DNA from: Gossypium raimondii
Lineage: Eukaryota > Streptophyta > Magnoliopsida > Malvales > Malvaceae
Length of the DNA: 64,000 bases
Direction: 5' to 3'
Assembly (NCBI RefSeq): GCF_025698545.1
Contig: NC_068571.1
Span: forward strand, 35,621,733-35,685,732
In this document: piece by piece, positions 10,790 to 23,377 of the stretch
Layout: the number at the start of each line of letters is the position of its first letter
Position numbering within the stretch: position 1 is the stretch's first letter
Notes under the pieces: generated by a model
Told to the model about the DNA's origin: nothing
What the model saw: only the letters and a program-made list of their open reading frames with translations
Databases searched by the model: none
Made by a program: the position numbers and the translations under genes

Positions 10790-13070
10790 TTCACCTATGT
10801 AGATGATTTGGACAACTATTTTGGAATGCCTTTATCCCATACTAGAGTTACAACAGGCACTTTTTCATTCGTGGTGGATAAAGTAAGAAAGAAATTGTCT
10901 GGTTGGGAGGCAAGGAAATTGTCATTAGCAGGTCATTTAACATTGGTAAGTGTTGCCCTCTTGCCTATTCTTAACTACTTCATGAATTCAGTTCGTATCC
11001 CTGTATTTGTTTGTAAAGAAATCGAGCAGATTTGATACGGAATTGGAGTGGGGAAGAGGTAGAAGAATCAAAATCAACTTGTTTAACTCAAGAATAAAAG
11101 ATTTAGACGTGACCTGAAAGGAAGAAGCCAAATAAATTTAGAAAATAACAACGGAAGTAATAACAATAAGAAAACTTAACAAAAATAAATAAATGATAAA
11201 TATTCAAAATAATAACTAAATAGTAAAAATATAGATTAAAGTAAAGTGGAAGATGGAACGATAAACCGATGGATACGATGGATAGAAGGATAAATGTCCA
11301 ATTGAACCCTCTGAGATACAAATCCCAATAATCTCAATTAATGACTTTAATCAACCCTCTAAAAAATAATTCTTGGCAAATTGAAGGGTGAAGAAAGAAT
11401 TTCCACGACTTTTTTGAAGAAAATCGAGAAGAAAACTACTAAAAATCACAAGAAAGAAATCTCGCACAAGAAACAAACTCCCAGAGTTGAAAACTTTATT
11501 AATGAATACAATTGTTTAATTTGTGTACAATGCAAAAGCTTATATATAGGCTAGTTAAATAAATCTAAATAAAACTTTAAAGTATACTAGAACTCTAATT
11601 AATCTAAACAAGTAGTAGTTTTAACCTAAACTTTCTTGTTAACATAAAACTCCTAAATAACTTAAACTACTTAATAATTATTAAAAAATCGGAATAATAA
11701 AATAATAAGAGCTAATAAATACAATATTGGGCTCATATATAATAAACATTAAGCCTAAAACCCAAACCCAATATGATTTAAACTCGAATTAAAAGCTCGA
11801 AACTCGTAATTCTCGTCATAATCCCGTCCAGAAATTATGCTCACGCAGTCTTCAATAAAACGATCATAACTTGAGCTTCCAAACTCAAAATCGAGTGATT
11901 TAAAGTGCGTTTATAAGCTAAGAGATAGATCTTCGAACACTATGAATACACCTCAACCTAAAGATACCTAAATCCCATCCAAAAAGTTGTCACAAGTTTG
12001 CTAATTTCCCAAACTTGAAAATTGGCAGCTTCGGTGAATGGAATTTAATAAATTTCACCTCATCCGTGCATGTATCATTCCCCCTTTCCTCGAAAAGATT
12101 CATCCTCGAATCTTGTCTTTGATTAAATCTTGGTTTGATTTGCTTGGCCTTTGACATTGTTGCTGGGCCTTGAGGTAGTGTGAGCTCATCACATCTATGG
12201 GTCTGAAATTGGGCCTTGAGACTCACATCAAGATATACCCAAATTTTCCTTTGGGGATCTAATTTAGATTTTAAAAAACCCGTATTAGTATCCAGGGATG
12301 ATTGTTGTCGTCTTCTCGATGTTGGAGGGCTAGGATTGAAGAGGTTAATTGATCAGAATAAAATTTTTTGTTGAAGTTCGGGTTTCAATTGCTTTCGAAA
12401 ACAGATGCTCTTTGGGTCAAAGTGTTAAGGAATAAATACAATGTACATTGTTTGCTACCAAGGTCTGTTGTGAAAAGTAATTGTTTGTTTCTTTGGAGAC
12501 CACTGATGAAGGTCTAACTTTAAGTAATTGCTAAGTTTTATTGGTCTATTGGGGATGGTCAGCTTACAAATTTTTCTAATGATGTGTAGATTCGGCAATT
12601 AGGGCCCTGTCGTATATTTTATAAAGGTGCTGAAAAATTAGATGATACACTACGTGTTTGTGAACCGGTTACAGAAAGTGGAAGTTGGGATTGGTCTCGT
12701 TTGATTATCTTGTGCCAGATCATATCGTCACTCAGATCACAACTGTCTTGCCTCCTTCTCCTAATGCATGTCAAGATCGTTTAACATGGAAATGGATGAG
12801 GAAAGATGATTTTTCCACCGTTGAAACTTATAAGAATATGCATGCTCTTTATGACATGTTTTTTACTACGGTTTGGAATATGATTTGGAAAGCAAAGACA
12901 CCTCAGAGGGTTAGGATTTTCCTTTGGCTTTAGTGCAAAAACATTATTAACAAATGGTGAGCAGGTGAGGAGACACATGACAAGCGATAGAGTTGCCCTA
13001 GATATAGTAATGTGTTGGAAACGGGATCTCATGTGATTCGATACTGCCCGTTGCTATGTTAGTGTGGCTA
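10790..13070 (+). pseudogene. Non-LTR (LINE) reverse transcriptase fragment, split by a gypsy insertion
   Basis: The first part, about 10790-11065, reads as the C-terminal part of a plant LINE reverse transcriptase: FGMPLSHTRV, then VDKVRKKLSGWEARKLSLAG and the NYFM motif. The homology resumes at about 12270 with WDDCCRLLDVGGLGLKRLI and DQNKIF, and ends in the zinc-binding domain found after LINE reverse transcriptases (TPQRVRIFLWL, about 12898-12933, and LLTNGEQVRRHM). Frames shift and stops interrupt it. The endonuclease and catalytic palm domains are absent, so this is a 5'-truncated dead copy. The interruption at 11070-12265 is a separate element. Confidence 0.8.
11070..12265 (-). mobile_element. 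Ty3/gypsy fragment: polyprotein tail plus 3' LTR-like sequence
   Basis: Read on the minus strand, a frame covering 12226-11990 ends like a plant Ty3/gypsy polyprotein: GPATMSKAKQIK resembles the common GPxTRSxAK tail motif, followed by DSRMNLFEERGNDT. Downstream on that strand the sequence looks like a 3' LTR, with a TATATATAAG promoter-like site near 11546-11555 and a leader region running to about 11070. It sits exactly where the LINE homology breaks, so it inserted into the LINE. I could not define the LTR ends or a target duplication with confidence. Confidence 0.6.
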
Positions 13071-13539
13071 TCAGTATTTATAAACTCAAATGTGATTTAT
13101 AAACTCAAATTCATTAGTATTATGATATATGAAATATATAAGCTTAAATTATAATAAAAATTATAATTGACTCAAATGTAAAGTATCATTATTTTCATGT
13201 GTTATTATTACCACGATGCCAATTTATTATTATTTTGATATTAAGAAATATTTAACTTAGACTACATTAATATTGTAAATATTGTAATATATGAAATATA
13301 AATTTTAAATAATTAATATAAATTATTTGTAAATTTTAGTTTGAATATATAAATCATTTTTATCTTTTAGGGAGGGATCCACTTATACCGATGTAAAAGT
13401 AAAGTAGCTTTACACCCTTCTATAACTTTCTATATGTTTAATATTTTAACAATTCAACTGTTGAATTTATCAATATATTTGTACTTATCATGCATGTAAA
13501 ATTTTGAATTGATCTAATATATCTATCACTGTAACACCC
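13071..13539. other. AT-rich intergenic stretch left of the LTR nest
   Basis: No gene is seen. It contains one copy (13368-13460) of a repeat that recurs inverted at 28150-28240, listed separately, and a small TTTATAAACTCAAAT duplication near 13080-13110. Confidence 0.5.
13368..13460 (+). repeat. Copy 1 of a ~90-bp inverted repeat bracketing the LTR nest
   Basis: The core reads GGGAGGGATC, then CCGATGTAAAAGTAAAGT, then TTTACACCCTTC and TTTAATATTTTAA. The reverse complement of 28150-28240 shows the same order of motifs with scattered substitutions. The two copies could be ends or fragments of a MITE. No coding potential. Confidence 0.65.
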
Positions 13540-13888
13540 CTTACTTGACCCGATCACCAGGTCAGAGCAACAAGATGTCAAATTCATTGCCAGAGCAACT
13601 ACAATCAATAATAAAATAAAATAAACAACATTCAAACATACAAACATGTCATAAACACATTTACAATATGATACACAATCAAATTCGAGCCTTAATCGAG
13701 CTTACGAAAGCTCATTTGTTGACCCGAGCATGAACCTAATTGTAAACTTTTTAAAATTTCAGATCAGGTAGTAATACTTTTTGAGCTTCGATGTTTAAAA
13801 AAATGGAATTAAAAACAAATGTATCGATACCTGTCACAAAGTATCTACCTTTTCCAAGGTATCGATACCTTACCTTTTTATCAATACT
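13540..13888 (-). mobile_element. LTR terminus, minus-oriented, disrupted by the Copia element
   Basis: It starts with TGTAACACCCCTTAC. In this window that is the reverse complement of the 3' end of long LTRs (compare the end of 19938-23377), so this LTR lies on the minus strand. It includes TATCGATACC-like motifs. A ~75-bp stretch around 13787-13860 has a diverged direct copy just beyond the Copia element (about 18633-18705). The other end of this LTR was not located. Confidence 0.5.
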
Positions 13889-14231
13889 TGTGAAAAAATA
13901 GAACGTCGATAATAACAATGTATCGCAAAGAAAAATAGAAAAAAAATAGAACACACAGAATTTTATGTGGAAACCCTTTTGGGAAAAAAACCACGGGCAG
14001 ATGAGAAGAAAATTTACTACGTTGAATTCGAATAATACAAGAGGAGAGATGAATACGTTTATTTAAAGGTTTAAAAACCTTATTCTAGTCAAAGTTTAAT
14101 AGAAGTAATGTAGTAAGGTTAAAACACCTTATTTTAATCAAAGTATAAACCTCGGTCTTCGCCCTCGTAGATCCCCTATCTTGCCACTTGTATTTTATTT
14201 TAACAAGAATTTGGGTCACACAACTCTAACA
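13889..14231 (-). repeat. Copia 3' LTR
   Basis: It aligns along its whole length with 18277-18618 with scattered substitutions and small indels. As the element is on the minus strand, this left copy is the 3' LTR. The level of divergence between the pair points to an old insertion. Confidence 0.87.
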
Positions 14232-14333
14232 ATCTCCACCTTGATACGAATTCTCAACAAACTAGTTCTTCATCATGAACTCTCAACGAACAAGATCTCC
14301 ACCTCTTCCATGAAATCCCTTAAGGGTTTATCT

Positions 14334-17300
14334 TCAACAATGAACACCAACCAAGTCTAAGCAATGCTCAAACTTGGTTATAGGAAATGTCTTAGTCATC
14401 ATATTTGCAGGATTATCATGAGTATTAATTTTGCTCACAATAATATCACCAAGAGCAATAATATCACAAACAAAATGATACTGAACATCAATGTGTTTTG
14501 TTCTCTCATGAAACATTTATCCTACATAAGAAAGATAGCGATTTGACTGTCACAAAATACTGTACTGATTTGAAAGTCTTCATTGAGTTCACTAAAGAGC
14601 CCATTTAACCAAATAGCTTCTTTACAAGCCTTAGTAATCGCCATGTACTCAGCTTTAGTGGTAGACAAAGCGACAGTAGTTTACAAAGTGGCTTTCCAAC
14701 TGATTGCACAACCCTCAATTGTAAAGACATAACCTGTGAGAGATCTTTTTTTATCAAGGTTTCCAGCAAAATCAGCACCAACATACCCAATGACTCTGTC
14801 TCTATTTCTTCCAAACTATAAGCAAACATCAGTAGTACCTCGTAAGTATCTCCAAATCCATTGAGTTTCTTTCCAGTATTCTTTACCGGGATTCACCATG
14901 TATCTATTAACTGCACTGACTGCATATGATAACTCTGGACATGAGCAAACCATAACATACATGAGAGATCTCACTGTACTAAAATATGGAACATGTGACA
15001 TGTAGTTAATCTCATCATCTGATTGTGGAGACAAAGCCGATTAAAGTCTGAAATAGGCTGCTAAAGGAGTACTAACAAGCTTAGCACTCTGCATATTGAA
15101 CTTGCAAAGAACTTTCTCAATGTACCCTTTCTGACTTATGTACAATTTACTTACTTTTCTATCTCTAAGAGACTCCGTACCAAATATCTTCTTTGCTGCT
15201 CCCAAATCCTTCATCTTAATTTCTTCACTAAGCTGGGTTTTGACCTTTCTTATCTTTATCTTTCGCTGCTATCAACATGTCATCAACATAGAGGAGTAGA
15301 TATACAAAAGAATCATCACTGTTTTTTTTAAAATAAAAACAACTGTCAAAGTTGCTTCTTTTGAAATCATGAGTAGTCATAAAAGAATCAAACCTCTTGT
15401 ACCACTGCCTTAGTGATTATTTCAAGCCATAAAGGGACTTTTTTAACAAGCAAACATAGTTCTCTTTTTCTGTGACTGTAAAGTACTCTGGTTGTTGTAT
15501 GTAAATATCCTCCTCAAGTTTTCCATGTAAGAATGTTGTTTTTTACATCTAATTATTCGAGCACCAAATCATACATGACCACAATACCAAGTAAGGCTTG
15601 AATCAAACTATACTTCACAATTGGAGAAAACACGTATGTGAAGTCTATACTTGGAATCTGACTGTAACCTTTTGCAACAAGCATTGCTTTATATCTAGGT
15701 TCTTCAACTCCTAAAGTCCTTTTTTTCCTTTTGAACACCCATTTACAACGAACAACCTTCTTATCTTTAGGAAGCTTCACAAGATCCCATGTTCTGTTCT
15801 TGTAGAGCAATTTACTGCCTTGGAAAAAGTAGATGGCTCTTGATTTGCATCTATATCTTCAGCCACATTTAAAGCATAAGCAACTAGATCAGCCTCGGCA
15901 TACCTCTTTGAATGTTTAATTTCTCTTCTAGCTTTGTTTTTCACAAAATAATATTGTGGTGAAAAAGTAACTCTATTCTAAATTTTTATACTAACTTGAA
16001 GAGTCGACTCTATTGTAGATCTTGGATCAATCTAAAGCTCCATCTGTTCTTGTTATTCTTTATTGGAAGAGTCTTTAATATATAAGTTAGGTAGCATAAA
16101 AATAACATATTTTCTAATCATAATTTTTCTATTTTCAAGATACCATAACTTATACCATTTAACAGCAGTCTTATAGCCAATAAAAACACATTTAATGGAT
16201 CTCGGTCCCAATTTCCCATTATCAACATGAGCATACACATGACACCCAAAAATTTCCAATTCAGAATAATCAGCAGAATTACCAGACCATGCATTTTGTG
16301 GAGTCTTTTTCTCAATAGCAACGAATGGAGATTTATTGATAAAAAAACATGCAGTAGAGGTTGTTTCAGCCCAAAACAACTTCGGCAAATTAACATTTGA
16401 CAACATACATCGAACCTTCTCCATGATCGTTCTGTTCATTCATTCTGCAATGTCGTTCTACTGTAGAGTATGACGAACTATCAAGTGCCTTATAATCCCT
16501 TCTGATTTGCACAATTCGTTAAACTCATCAGAACAAAAGCCCAAGCCATTATCTATACGGAGGTGTTTTATCTAATTTATTATCTATTTTTCAACCATAG
16601 TTTTCCAAGACTTGAATGTGGAAAACACATCACTTTTCTGCTTCAGGAAGAATGCCCAAACTTTTTTTAGAAAAATCATCAATAAGAGTTAGCATATAAT
16701 TAGCTCCACCTCTCAAAAGCACTCTTGATGGTCCCCAAATATCAAAATGAATATAATCCAACATTCCCTTTCTATTATAGATTCCCCTGGTGAATCAAAC
16801 TCTCTTTTGTTTCCCAAAAATGCAGTGCTCACAGAACATCAGTTTGTAAATTCCTTGCCTATCAAGAAGTCCTCTTTTGCTCAATTCTACCATTTCGTTC
16901 CCACTCATATGCCCTAGACGCATATGCCAAAGTCTAGTAACATTATCATTTGACATGGAAGAGGAAGCGATGACTGCATCACCAATAACAGTAGAACCCT
17001 ACAAAACATATAACTTGGCAGTATTTCTCTACCCTTTCATCACAACAAGCAAACCCTTGCAAATCTTTAGAACTCTATTTTTAGCTGAATATTTGTACCA
17101 TTTTAAACCAAGAGTACTCAACAAAATCAAATTCCTCTTTAACTCTGTTACATGTTTAACGCCACTAAGTTTTCTGATGACTTCATCGAATATCTTGATT
17201 TTTAGCATGCCAACACTTGCGATTTTACATGAAGCATTATTTACCATCAAAATAACACCTTCAAACATTGTTTCATAAGTTGTAAATCAATTTCGATTGA

Positions 17301-17560
17301 GACTCATATGGAAGGTACAACTAGAATCAAGAATCCACTACTCACTTACTTTAGAATTATTGGCAGAAGCAACTAGGAGTTCACCATCGCTGTAGTATTC
17401 TACAACATCAGCTTTACCGAATTTTTCTGGTTGTTTTCTCTTTTGATTCGCAGCCTCCCTTTTGATCTTGTTCTGTAACTTATAGCACTCAAATTTAATG
17501 TGCCCTTTCTTCTTACAAAAGTTACAGGTTTTACTTCTGTTTAAATATCTCGATATACCC
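14334..17560 (-). pseudogene. Copia Gag-Pol polyprotein, broken by stops and frameshifts
   Basis: Domain order on the minus strand is that of Ty1/Copia. The Gag zinc knuckle CNFCKKKGHIKFEC (CX2CX4HX4C, intact) is at 17526-17485. A protease/GAG-pre-integrase region lies around 17268-17029, and the integrase C-terminal part at 16439-16053, with PLxxx-like WAETTSTACFFINKSP and the FIGY block. Reverse transcriptase covers about 15810-14816 with the active-site motif YVDDM intact at 15290-15276. RNase H lies around 14829-14605 and the usual last segment, [12 protein letters not shown] to the VGVHC end, at 14516-14334. Domains fall in different frames and several stops intervene, so no full polyprotein can be made from this copy. 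Confidence 0.88.
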
Positions 17561-18261
17561 TTAGATTTACTGTGAGGATTTCGATCATTTGTCCTCCCAC
17601 GATCATCATCAATATTTCGTTATTGTCTTTAAAGAACAGTGAGACTCTCTCATTGAGAGTTGGATTCAACCATAAGATGTTTCATCTTATCATACAAAGT
17701 CAAAGAAGCATAGACCTCATCAACTATGAGAGATTCGCGGCTATACAAAATCGTGTCTCTAAGGGTTGAATAAGACGAGGGCAACGAGCAAAATAGAATC
17801 AACCCTAAATTTTTTTATCATACCGAACCTCCATGGCCTCTAAATCCGAGACAATTTAAACACAATTAAGTGTTCGTGCACAAATGCATCTTCCTCCAAA
17901 CGATGAGTATAAAGACGTTGCTTCTTATGTAACTTACTAGTCAAGGTTTTTAACAAGCATAGCTGCTACAATTTTTCCCATCATGTAGTGGCATTCTTTT
18001 CCTTCATCACATCCTGCAGAATTTCGTTAGACAAATGCAGATGTAATTGCATCAAAATTTTTTAATCTTTATGCTTCTTTTCTTCCCCCATCAACATCGG
18101 AGGTATCTTATCTATCTATAGTAGGGCATCCTCCAAATCCATCTGCGCAAGAACTGCCTGCATCTTTATTTACCACAACGCAAATCTGGTGTTACAATCC
18201 AATAGTAAAATTTTATACTTTAGTGACGCCATTATCGTGATCGAGATAGCCAACCCAGAAA

Positions 18262-18273
18262 GCTCTGATACAA
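18262..18273 (-). promoter_or_regulatory. Copia primer binding site (initiator tRNA-Met)
   Basis: On the minus strand the sequence just inside the 5' LTR reads TTGTATCAGAGC, one mismatch from the canonical TGGTATCAGAGC priming site of plant Copia elements. Confidence 0.8.
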
Positions 18274-18276
18274 ATT

Positions 18277-18618
18277 TGTAAAAAAATAGAATGTCGATAA
18301 TGGAAATGTATCGCAAAGAAAAAAGAAAATAAAAATAGAACACACAGAATTTATGTGGAAACCTTTCGGAAAAAAACCACGGACATAAGAGAAGAAAATT
18401 CCCTATGTCGAATTCGAATAATACAAGAGGAGAGCCAAATACGTCTATTTATAGGTTTAAAAACCTTATTCTAATTAAAGTCTAATATAAGTAATGCAGT
18501 AAGGTTAAAACACCTTATTCTAATCAAAGTTTAAACCTCGGCCGTTGCCCTCATAAATCCCCCTATCTTGCCACTTGTTTTTTATTTTAACAAGAATTTG
18601 AGTCACACAACTCTAACA
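18277..18618 (-). repeat. Copia 5' LTR
   Basis: Right-hand copy of the LTR pair, upstream for the minus-strand element. It begins TG next to the primer binding site and ends CTCTAACA before the target duplication. Confidence 0.87.
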
Positions 18619-19937
18619 ATACCATTTTAAGGTTCGATGTTTAATAAATTTAAGAAAAATTACTAAAGTATTGATACCCTTTCTAAGGCATCGATACTTA
18701 GAGCAAAAGTTTCAAAATCCACATTTTGGTACCTATTTCAAGCCAACCAAAACAATTGTACATTTGGTGCTTATTTACCAAATTTGTACCTGTACAAAAC
18801 CCTCCAAACATATACCAAAAAATTCATTTAACCATTTGATTAACAACAATCCAATAAGCCACAATTTGGATGCAATTCAATATACTAATCCATGTTTTAT
18901 AGCCATTCAAATTCATCATTTTACCATACCATTTGTAATAGCCAATTTTCAATTGTACCAAAAATAGTGGTTTCGAAACCTCATTTTTCGATCTATAGAC
19001 TTTCATTAGTTAAAAGGTTCAATTAGTGGTTGTTTAGGGATTTATGTGGAAAATTACCCATTTTTAATTATTAAGGATGGTTGGCGCTTAGTTTTAAATA
19101 TTTTTATGCTAAAATTTTAGTTAAAATAAATGTTAAGGTTAATTAAACATAAAATAAGAAAAGAAAAACATCACCATCTTCCTCATTTATTTATTCCCCA
19201 CCAAAAAACCACCACTGAAGAAGAAAGAGAAAGCTTCAAGCATTCTTAATCATTCGACCCTTGCATATAAGTTGATTTTAAGCCCGTTTATCGTAAATTT
19301 TATGTTCTTGAGGTCGTTGTAGCTTAATCTAGCTAACATGGGTACTAAATTGTAAAAATTTCAAAGATTTTAAAAGTTAAAATTGTTGTTTTTGAAGCTT
19401 TTTGGATGTTAAATGGTAGATTTTGAAGCTTTGTTATGAAATATGACTAATTTGCAAAGTGATAATAGTTAATTTTGAGTTTAGAGACTAAAATAGAAAA
19501 ATACTGAAATTTCGTAAATATAAGCATTTGAGAGATGTTTAAGTATAAGAGTGAAATCAGATTGAAAATTGGGGTTTAAATGTGTAAGTTATAGTTGTTT
19601 CAATTTTAAGGACTAACTTGAATAAACTACAAAATTTTAGGAAATTGTAAAAAATGGAATTAAGTATTCATATGCATAGTATAATGGGTTTTAAGGTATT
19701 TGGAATTGAAATTTTGAAATGAATTATTATATAGATCAAGAATTAAAACAACCAAAAATAAACACGGAAAATGAAAACTTGCAAAATAGTCATTGGCGTT
19801 GTATTTGTTGTTGTTTTTGGTTAGGTAAGTTCAGTATAATACTTATTCTAATTTATACTTTTCATTATAGTATGATATGTATATAACTTGTAGTTGCATT
19901 GTAATGGAATAATGATTTTGAGTATTGGAAGGACTAA
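18619..19937 (+). mobile_element. Older long-LTR sequence between two insertions
   Basis: This segment follows the Copia insertion and is in turn cut by the 3.44-kb LTR unit at 19938. Near 19170-19320 it looks like the leader of a plus-strand LTR transcript (purine-rich AAGAAGAAAGAGAAAGC, then pyrimidine-rich sequence). No polyprotein is present. It may belong to the LTR that resumes at 23378 and ends at 25287. That link is inferred from orientation, not demonstrated. Confidence 0.4.
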
Positions 19938-22900
19938 TGTAACAGCCCAATTTTCAGTAGTGTCAGAATAGTGATTTGAGATCACTAAAATCGATGAAAA
20001 AGTTAGAAAATTTTATTAATTAATAATTATAAGTTAAGTGTGATTTTAGAAATATTTTTGAATTAGTGAATTTTGTGATTTAAAAGAAATTATTAGGTAA
20101 ATTGGGTCGAAAACGAGGTATCGAGACCTTGATATTATAAACTGAGCCGTAAATATTTTTATAAATATTTACGGAGTGTCATTAGGTAGTATTAAAGTTT
20201 CGTTAAGAAATTTTAACGCTTTGATAGTTAATTATGAAAAGGACTAAATTGCAATAGGGATAAAAGTTTAATTATAGATTAAAGAAAAGTTAAAAGGACC
20301 AAATAGGCAATTATACCTTTTTCTAAAGTTGAGGCGGTTTAACCTTAAAAATCTAAGATATTTTTAATTTAAAATATATATATTATATCATACATGCGTA
20401 AGTAATAATTATGTTTTTATATTATATTATTATTAATATATTATATTATATTATATTTATATAACAACAAAAGAAAGAATAGAAAGGAGAAAGAACAGAA
20501 TAGAAACAGAGAAAGAAACAGAGAGCAAAACGGGCAGAGAAGGAAGAAAGGAAAGAAAGAAAGAAAGAAAAAGAAAAAGGGAAATTTCAGGTTTTAAGGT
20601 TCCAAGCTCAATTGGTAAGTTAAATTAAGTCCTTCTCTTATAATTTTTGAGTTTTTGGTATCCTAGAACAAAGTATTATTGGATTTATGTTGGAATTCGG
20701 GTAGTTATTATATTTTCAGACTTGAGTTATGTTGAATTAATTGATGAACTAGAGGTTAAAATGATTGAATTTTAAGTTAGAAGTTAGTAAAAGATTGATT
20801 TGTAAAATAAAATATAAATTTTGAATTGATAGGGATTAAATTGAAAGAATCTCGAAATTAGGGATTTATGGGGAAATTGAAGAATTAAAATGAGTTTATA
20901 GTGAGAATTAAGAGAGAATGTAGAGTTAGATTGGGAAAAATAAAATTAGTATTGATAAGGGATTAAATTAGAATTTGGGTAAAGTTTAAGTATAAATGGA
21001 AATATTTTAATAAAATTGTGTATTAATGATTTTTAATTGTTTAATTACGTAGCTAATGTCGTGTACGAGTCATTGTCCGAGAAAGGAAAGGAGAAGGTGG
21101 ACAAGGATTGACTCGGGAGAAATTTCGGTTAGTATTACCATAATTCGAATTTAATTATTAATTGTTAAAATTCAAATTAATATACATGATAAGAAAAATT
21201 GAGGTGAGTATCATGATTGAATCGAATGAAATATATATATATATATATACGTATTGATATTAAATTTATTAATAGTAATTGTTGAATTTTGAATAATATG
21301 TTTAGTAAATAAAAATAAGATGAATATTGATATTGAATTGTACATGAATTTGATTGGAAAAATGAATTAAAAATATATATATACGAATGGAATAAAAGTG
21401 AATTAAATTGTGAATAAGTGTGATATATGTGAATTGCGGAATAAGTAGTAAATTGTAATGACGAAGAAATGATAAATCATTTTTGAAATAATTCTATAAA
21501 GTATTTAAATAAATGAGATTCAGATTTAATGCCCAAGTAGATGGAATTTAGAACTACCGGGATATTAGTGGCATGCCATTAAGGAACTTTAGCGCGCTCT
21601 CTGATATTAGCACGTTGGTGCTCTCTGATATTAGCACGTTGGTGCTCTCTGATATTAGCACATTGGTGCTCTTTGATATTAGCACGTTGGTGCTCTCTGA
21701 TATTAGCACGTTGGTGCTCTCTGTATTTGTTCCGTATATCCGGGGTGTTCTGTAAAATCTACTTTGGGCTAAGATTATAAGCTGTGGACAAAAGTGAATC
21801 ATTAACATGTTAAGGTATGTTTTATAAAGTTTATATGTACCGTTTTAGGCATAATGTGCCGTATTGGTGTGTTTTGGTTGGATCCGTGTATCCGCCAAGA
21901 TCCGAGACAAGTTAATAGGGGTAAATGAATAATTTTGATAATATAATTTTTTTTATTGAATGATCTTGAATATGAATTGAAATAGGTATTGTTAAGAAAT
22001 GAGAAGTGAAAATAAAATAATTTGAAAGAGTGAAATAATATGTGAATTTAACTGAATACAAGTTATTGAAATTTAGTTATGGATTTAATGAATAAATGGA
22101 GTGTTAAAAGATTTAAAGTATAAATTGAATATAAATAGAAAGGATAATGAATGAGTTGATGAAATGAATGAGTTTGTATGGATTGGAATGAGTTATTAGA
22201 ATAAGATGTTGAAAAATCCAATAAAATTTAGATAGTGAAACAATGTATGAATACAATTAAATATAAGATTGAAATATTGCTTATTGTTATTAATGATCAA
22301 GTTGAGTTAAAGTATGAAATAATTAATGAATAATTGTAGACATAAATTAAATGTATATAATTTATCAATTAATGTTATTAATTTGAATTATGGTAATACC
22401 ACTGAGTATTTTCATACTCAGCGTACGGTTATTTCCGTGCGCAGGTTAGGTCAAAGTCGGATTGTTGAATCAGCATCCAAAGCCGATTCTGAACTAATTG
22501 TGGTGGTGAACATTTCTTTTAGTTATGGCATGTATAGGAATTTAGTCATTTTGTATATTTGTAAATATGATTTTACTATAGAATGATGTGTAAGTATTTA
22601 ATGATGAATGGTTGTTTAAATGGTCAAGGATGAAGTTAATTATTGTTATAAAAGTCTAAGTGATAAATTAGGTATGAAAATCAAGAAAGGGTAAATTTTG
22701 CAAAGAAACAGAATTCAGACAGCAACAGTGACGTAACTTTGAAAAATCACCTAGGATAGTATAAAATGAATTAGAGGGTGAATGATATATGAAATGAAAT
22801 ATTATTGAGTCTATTTTATATAAAAATAACGGTTTAGCAAAAAGAAATTTATATTTTAAGATATGTGAATTTTAGTGAGAAAGGGTCAGATCTGTTTTTG

Positions 22901-23377
22901 GAGTCCCCTGTTCCGAGTTTAGAAAATCACTAAAAATGGTATAAAAATATTTATGAGTTGTAGTTTATATGTATAGAATCCTTATTGAGTCTATTTTCTG
23001 TAGAAACAAGTGGTAATAGCATATGAAAATCCTATAATGAGAAAATTTATTTTTAATACCAAGGGGTCAGGACAGTCGAGTGAAGAAACAGGGGAGACTT
23101 TAACTAATAAACTGTACTAATTGGCCAAACCAAAAATTCTGAAAATTTTATGGTAGGAAGATATATGAGTCTAGTTTTAGGTAAAATTTACGGAATTAAA
23201 TTTTGAGTCCCGTAGCTCGAGTTATAATCAATTTAGTATCTGCTACGCGATTAGGTAGATTACTGTAAATAGTGAAATTAGTTTTCAAAACGAATTTTTA
23301 TGCCCCGAATTAGTAAGATAAGCTAAGTAATGCCTCGTGCTCGATTCCGGCAACGATCTCGGGTAAGGGGTGTTACA
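19938..23377 (+). mobile_element. 3.44-kb LTR unit (probable solo LTR) with perfect target duplication
   Basis: The unit begins TGTAACAGCCC and ends GGGTGTTACA, a TG...CA element with extended inverted termini. It is flanked on both sides by the same 5-bp sequence ACTAA (19933-19937 and 23378-23382). No gag, protease, integrase or reverse transcriptase frames and no primer binding site are seen inside. A solo LTR left by recombination therefore fits best; a non-autonomous long-terminal element is the alternative. Its 5' portion shows motifs shared, inverted, with 26531-27905, such as the ATCGAGACCTTGAT-like block near 20115-20130. Confidence 0.75.
21601..21720. repeat. Five tandem 24-bp units
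   Basis: The unit CTGATATTAGCACGTTGGTG plus CTCT repeats five times with one or two substitutions. Because 24 is a multiple of three, open frames run through it on both strands. These are repeat artefacts, not genes. It lies mid-way in the 3.44-kb LTR unit. Confidence 0.92.

Larger units (their letters stand above)
13889..18618 (-). mobile_element. Ty1/Copia retrotransposon, 4.73 kb, decayed
   Basis: Two direct LTRs of about 343 bp (13889-14231 and 18277-18618) flank a minus-strand polyprotein relic. LTR ends are TG...CA. The flanking duplication is ATACT (13884-13888) against ATACC (18619-18623), four of five matching. A primer binding site complementary to initiator tRNA-Met lies directly inside the right LTR, and a purine-rich tract (AAGGTGGAGAT on the minus strand, about 14232-14243) directly inside the left one. 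The element is therefore complete in structure but has lost coding integrity. It is inserted into an older long LTR. Confidence 0.88.

Noticed and set aside
16118..16396. Second frame over the Copia integrase
   Set aside because: Shadow frame of the integrase segment 16053-16439, which has the family motifs.
21601..21720. CRISPR-like array because of regular repeats
   Set aside because: Units are directly adjacent with no unique spacers, in a plant LTR. It is a minisatellite.
21554..21808. Repeat-protein frames on both strands
   Set aside because: They come from five 24-bp units whose length is a multiple of three. They are in an LTR and have no start or family support.
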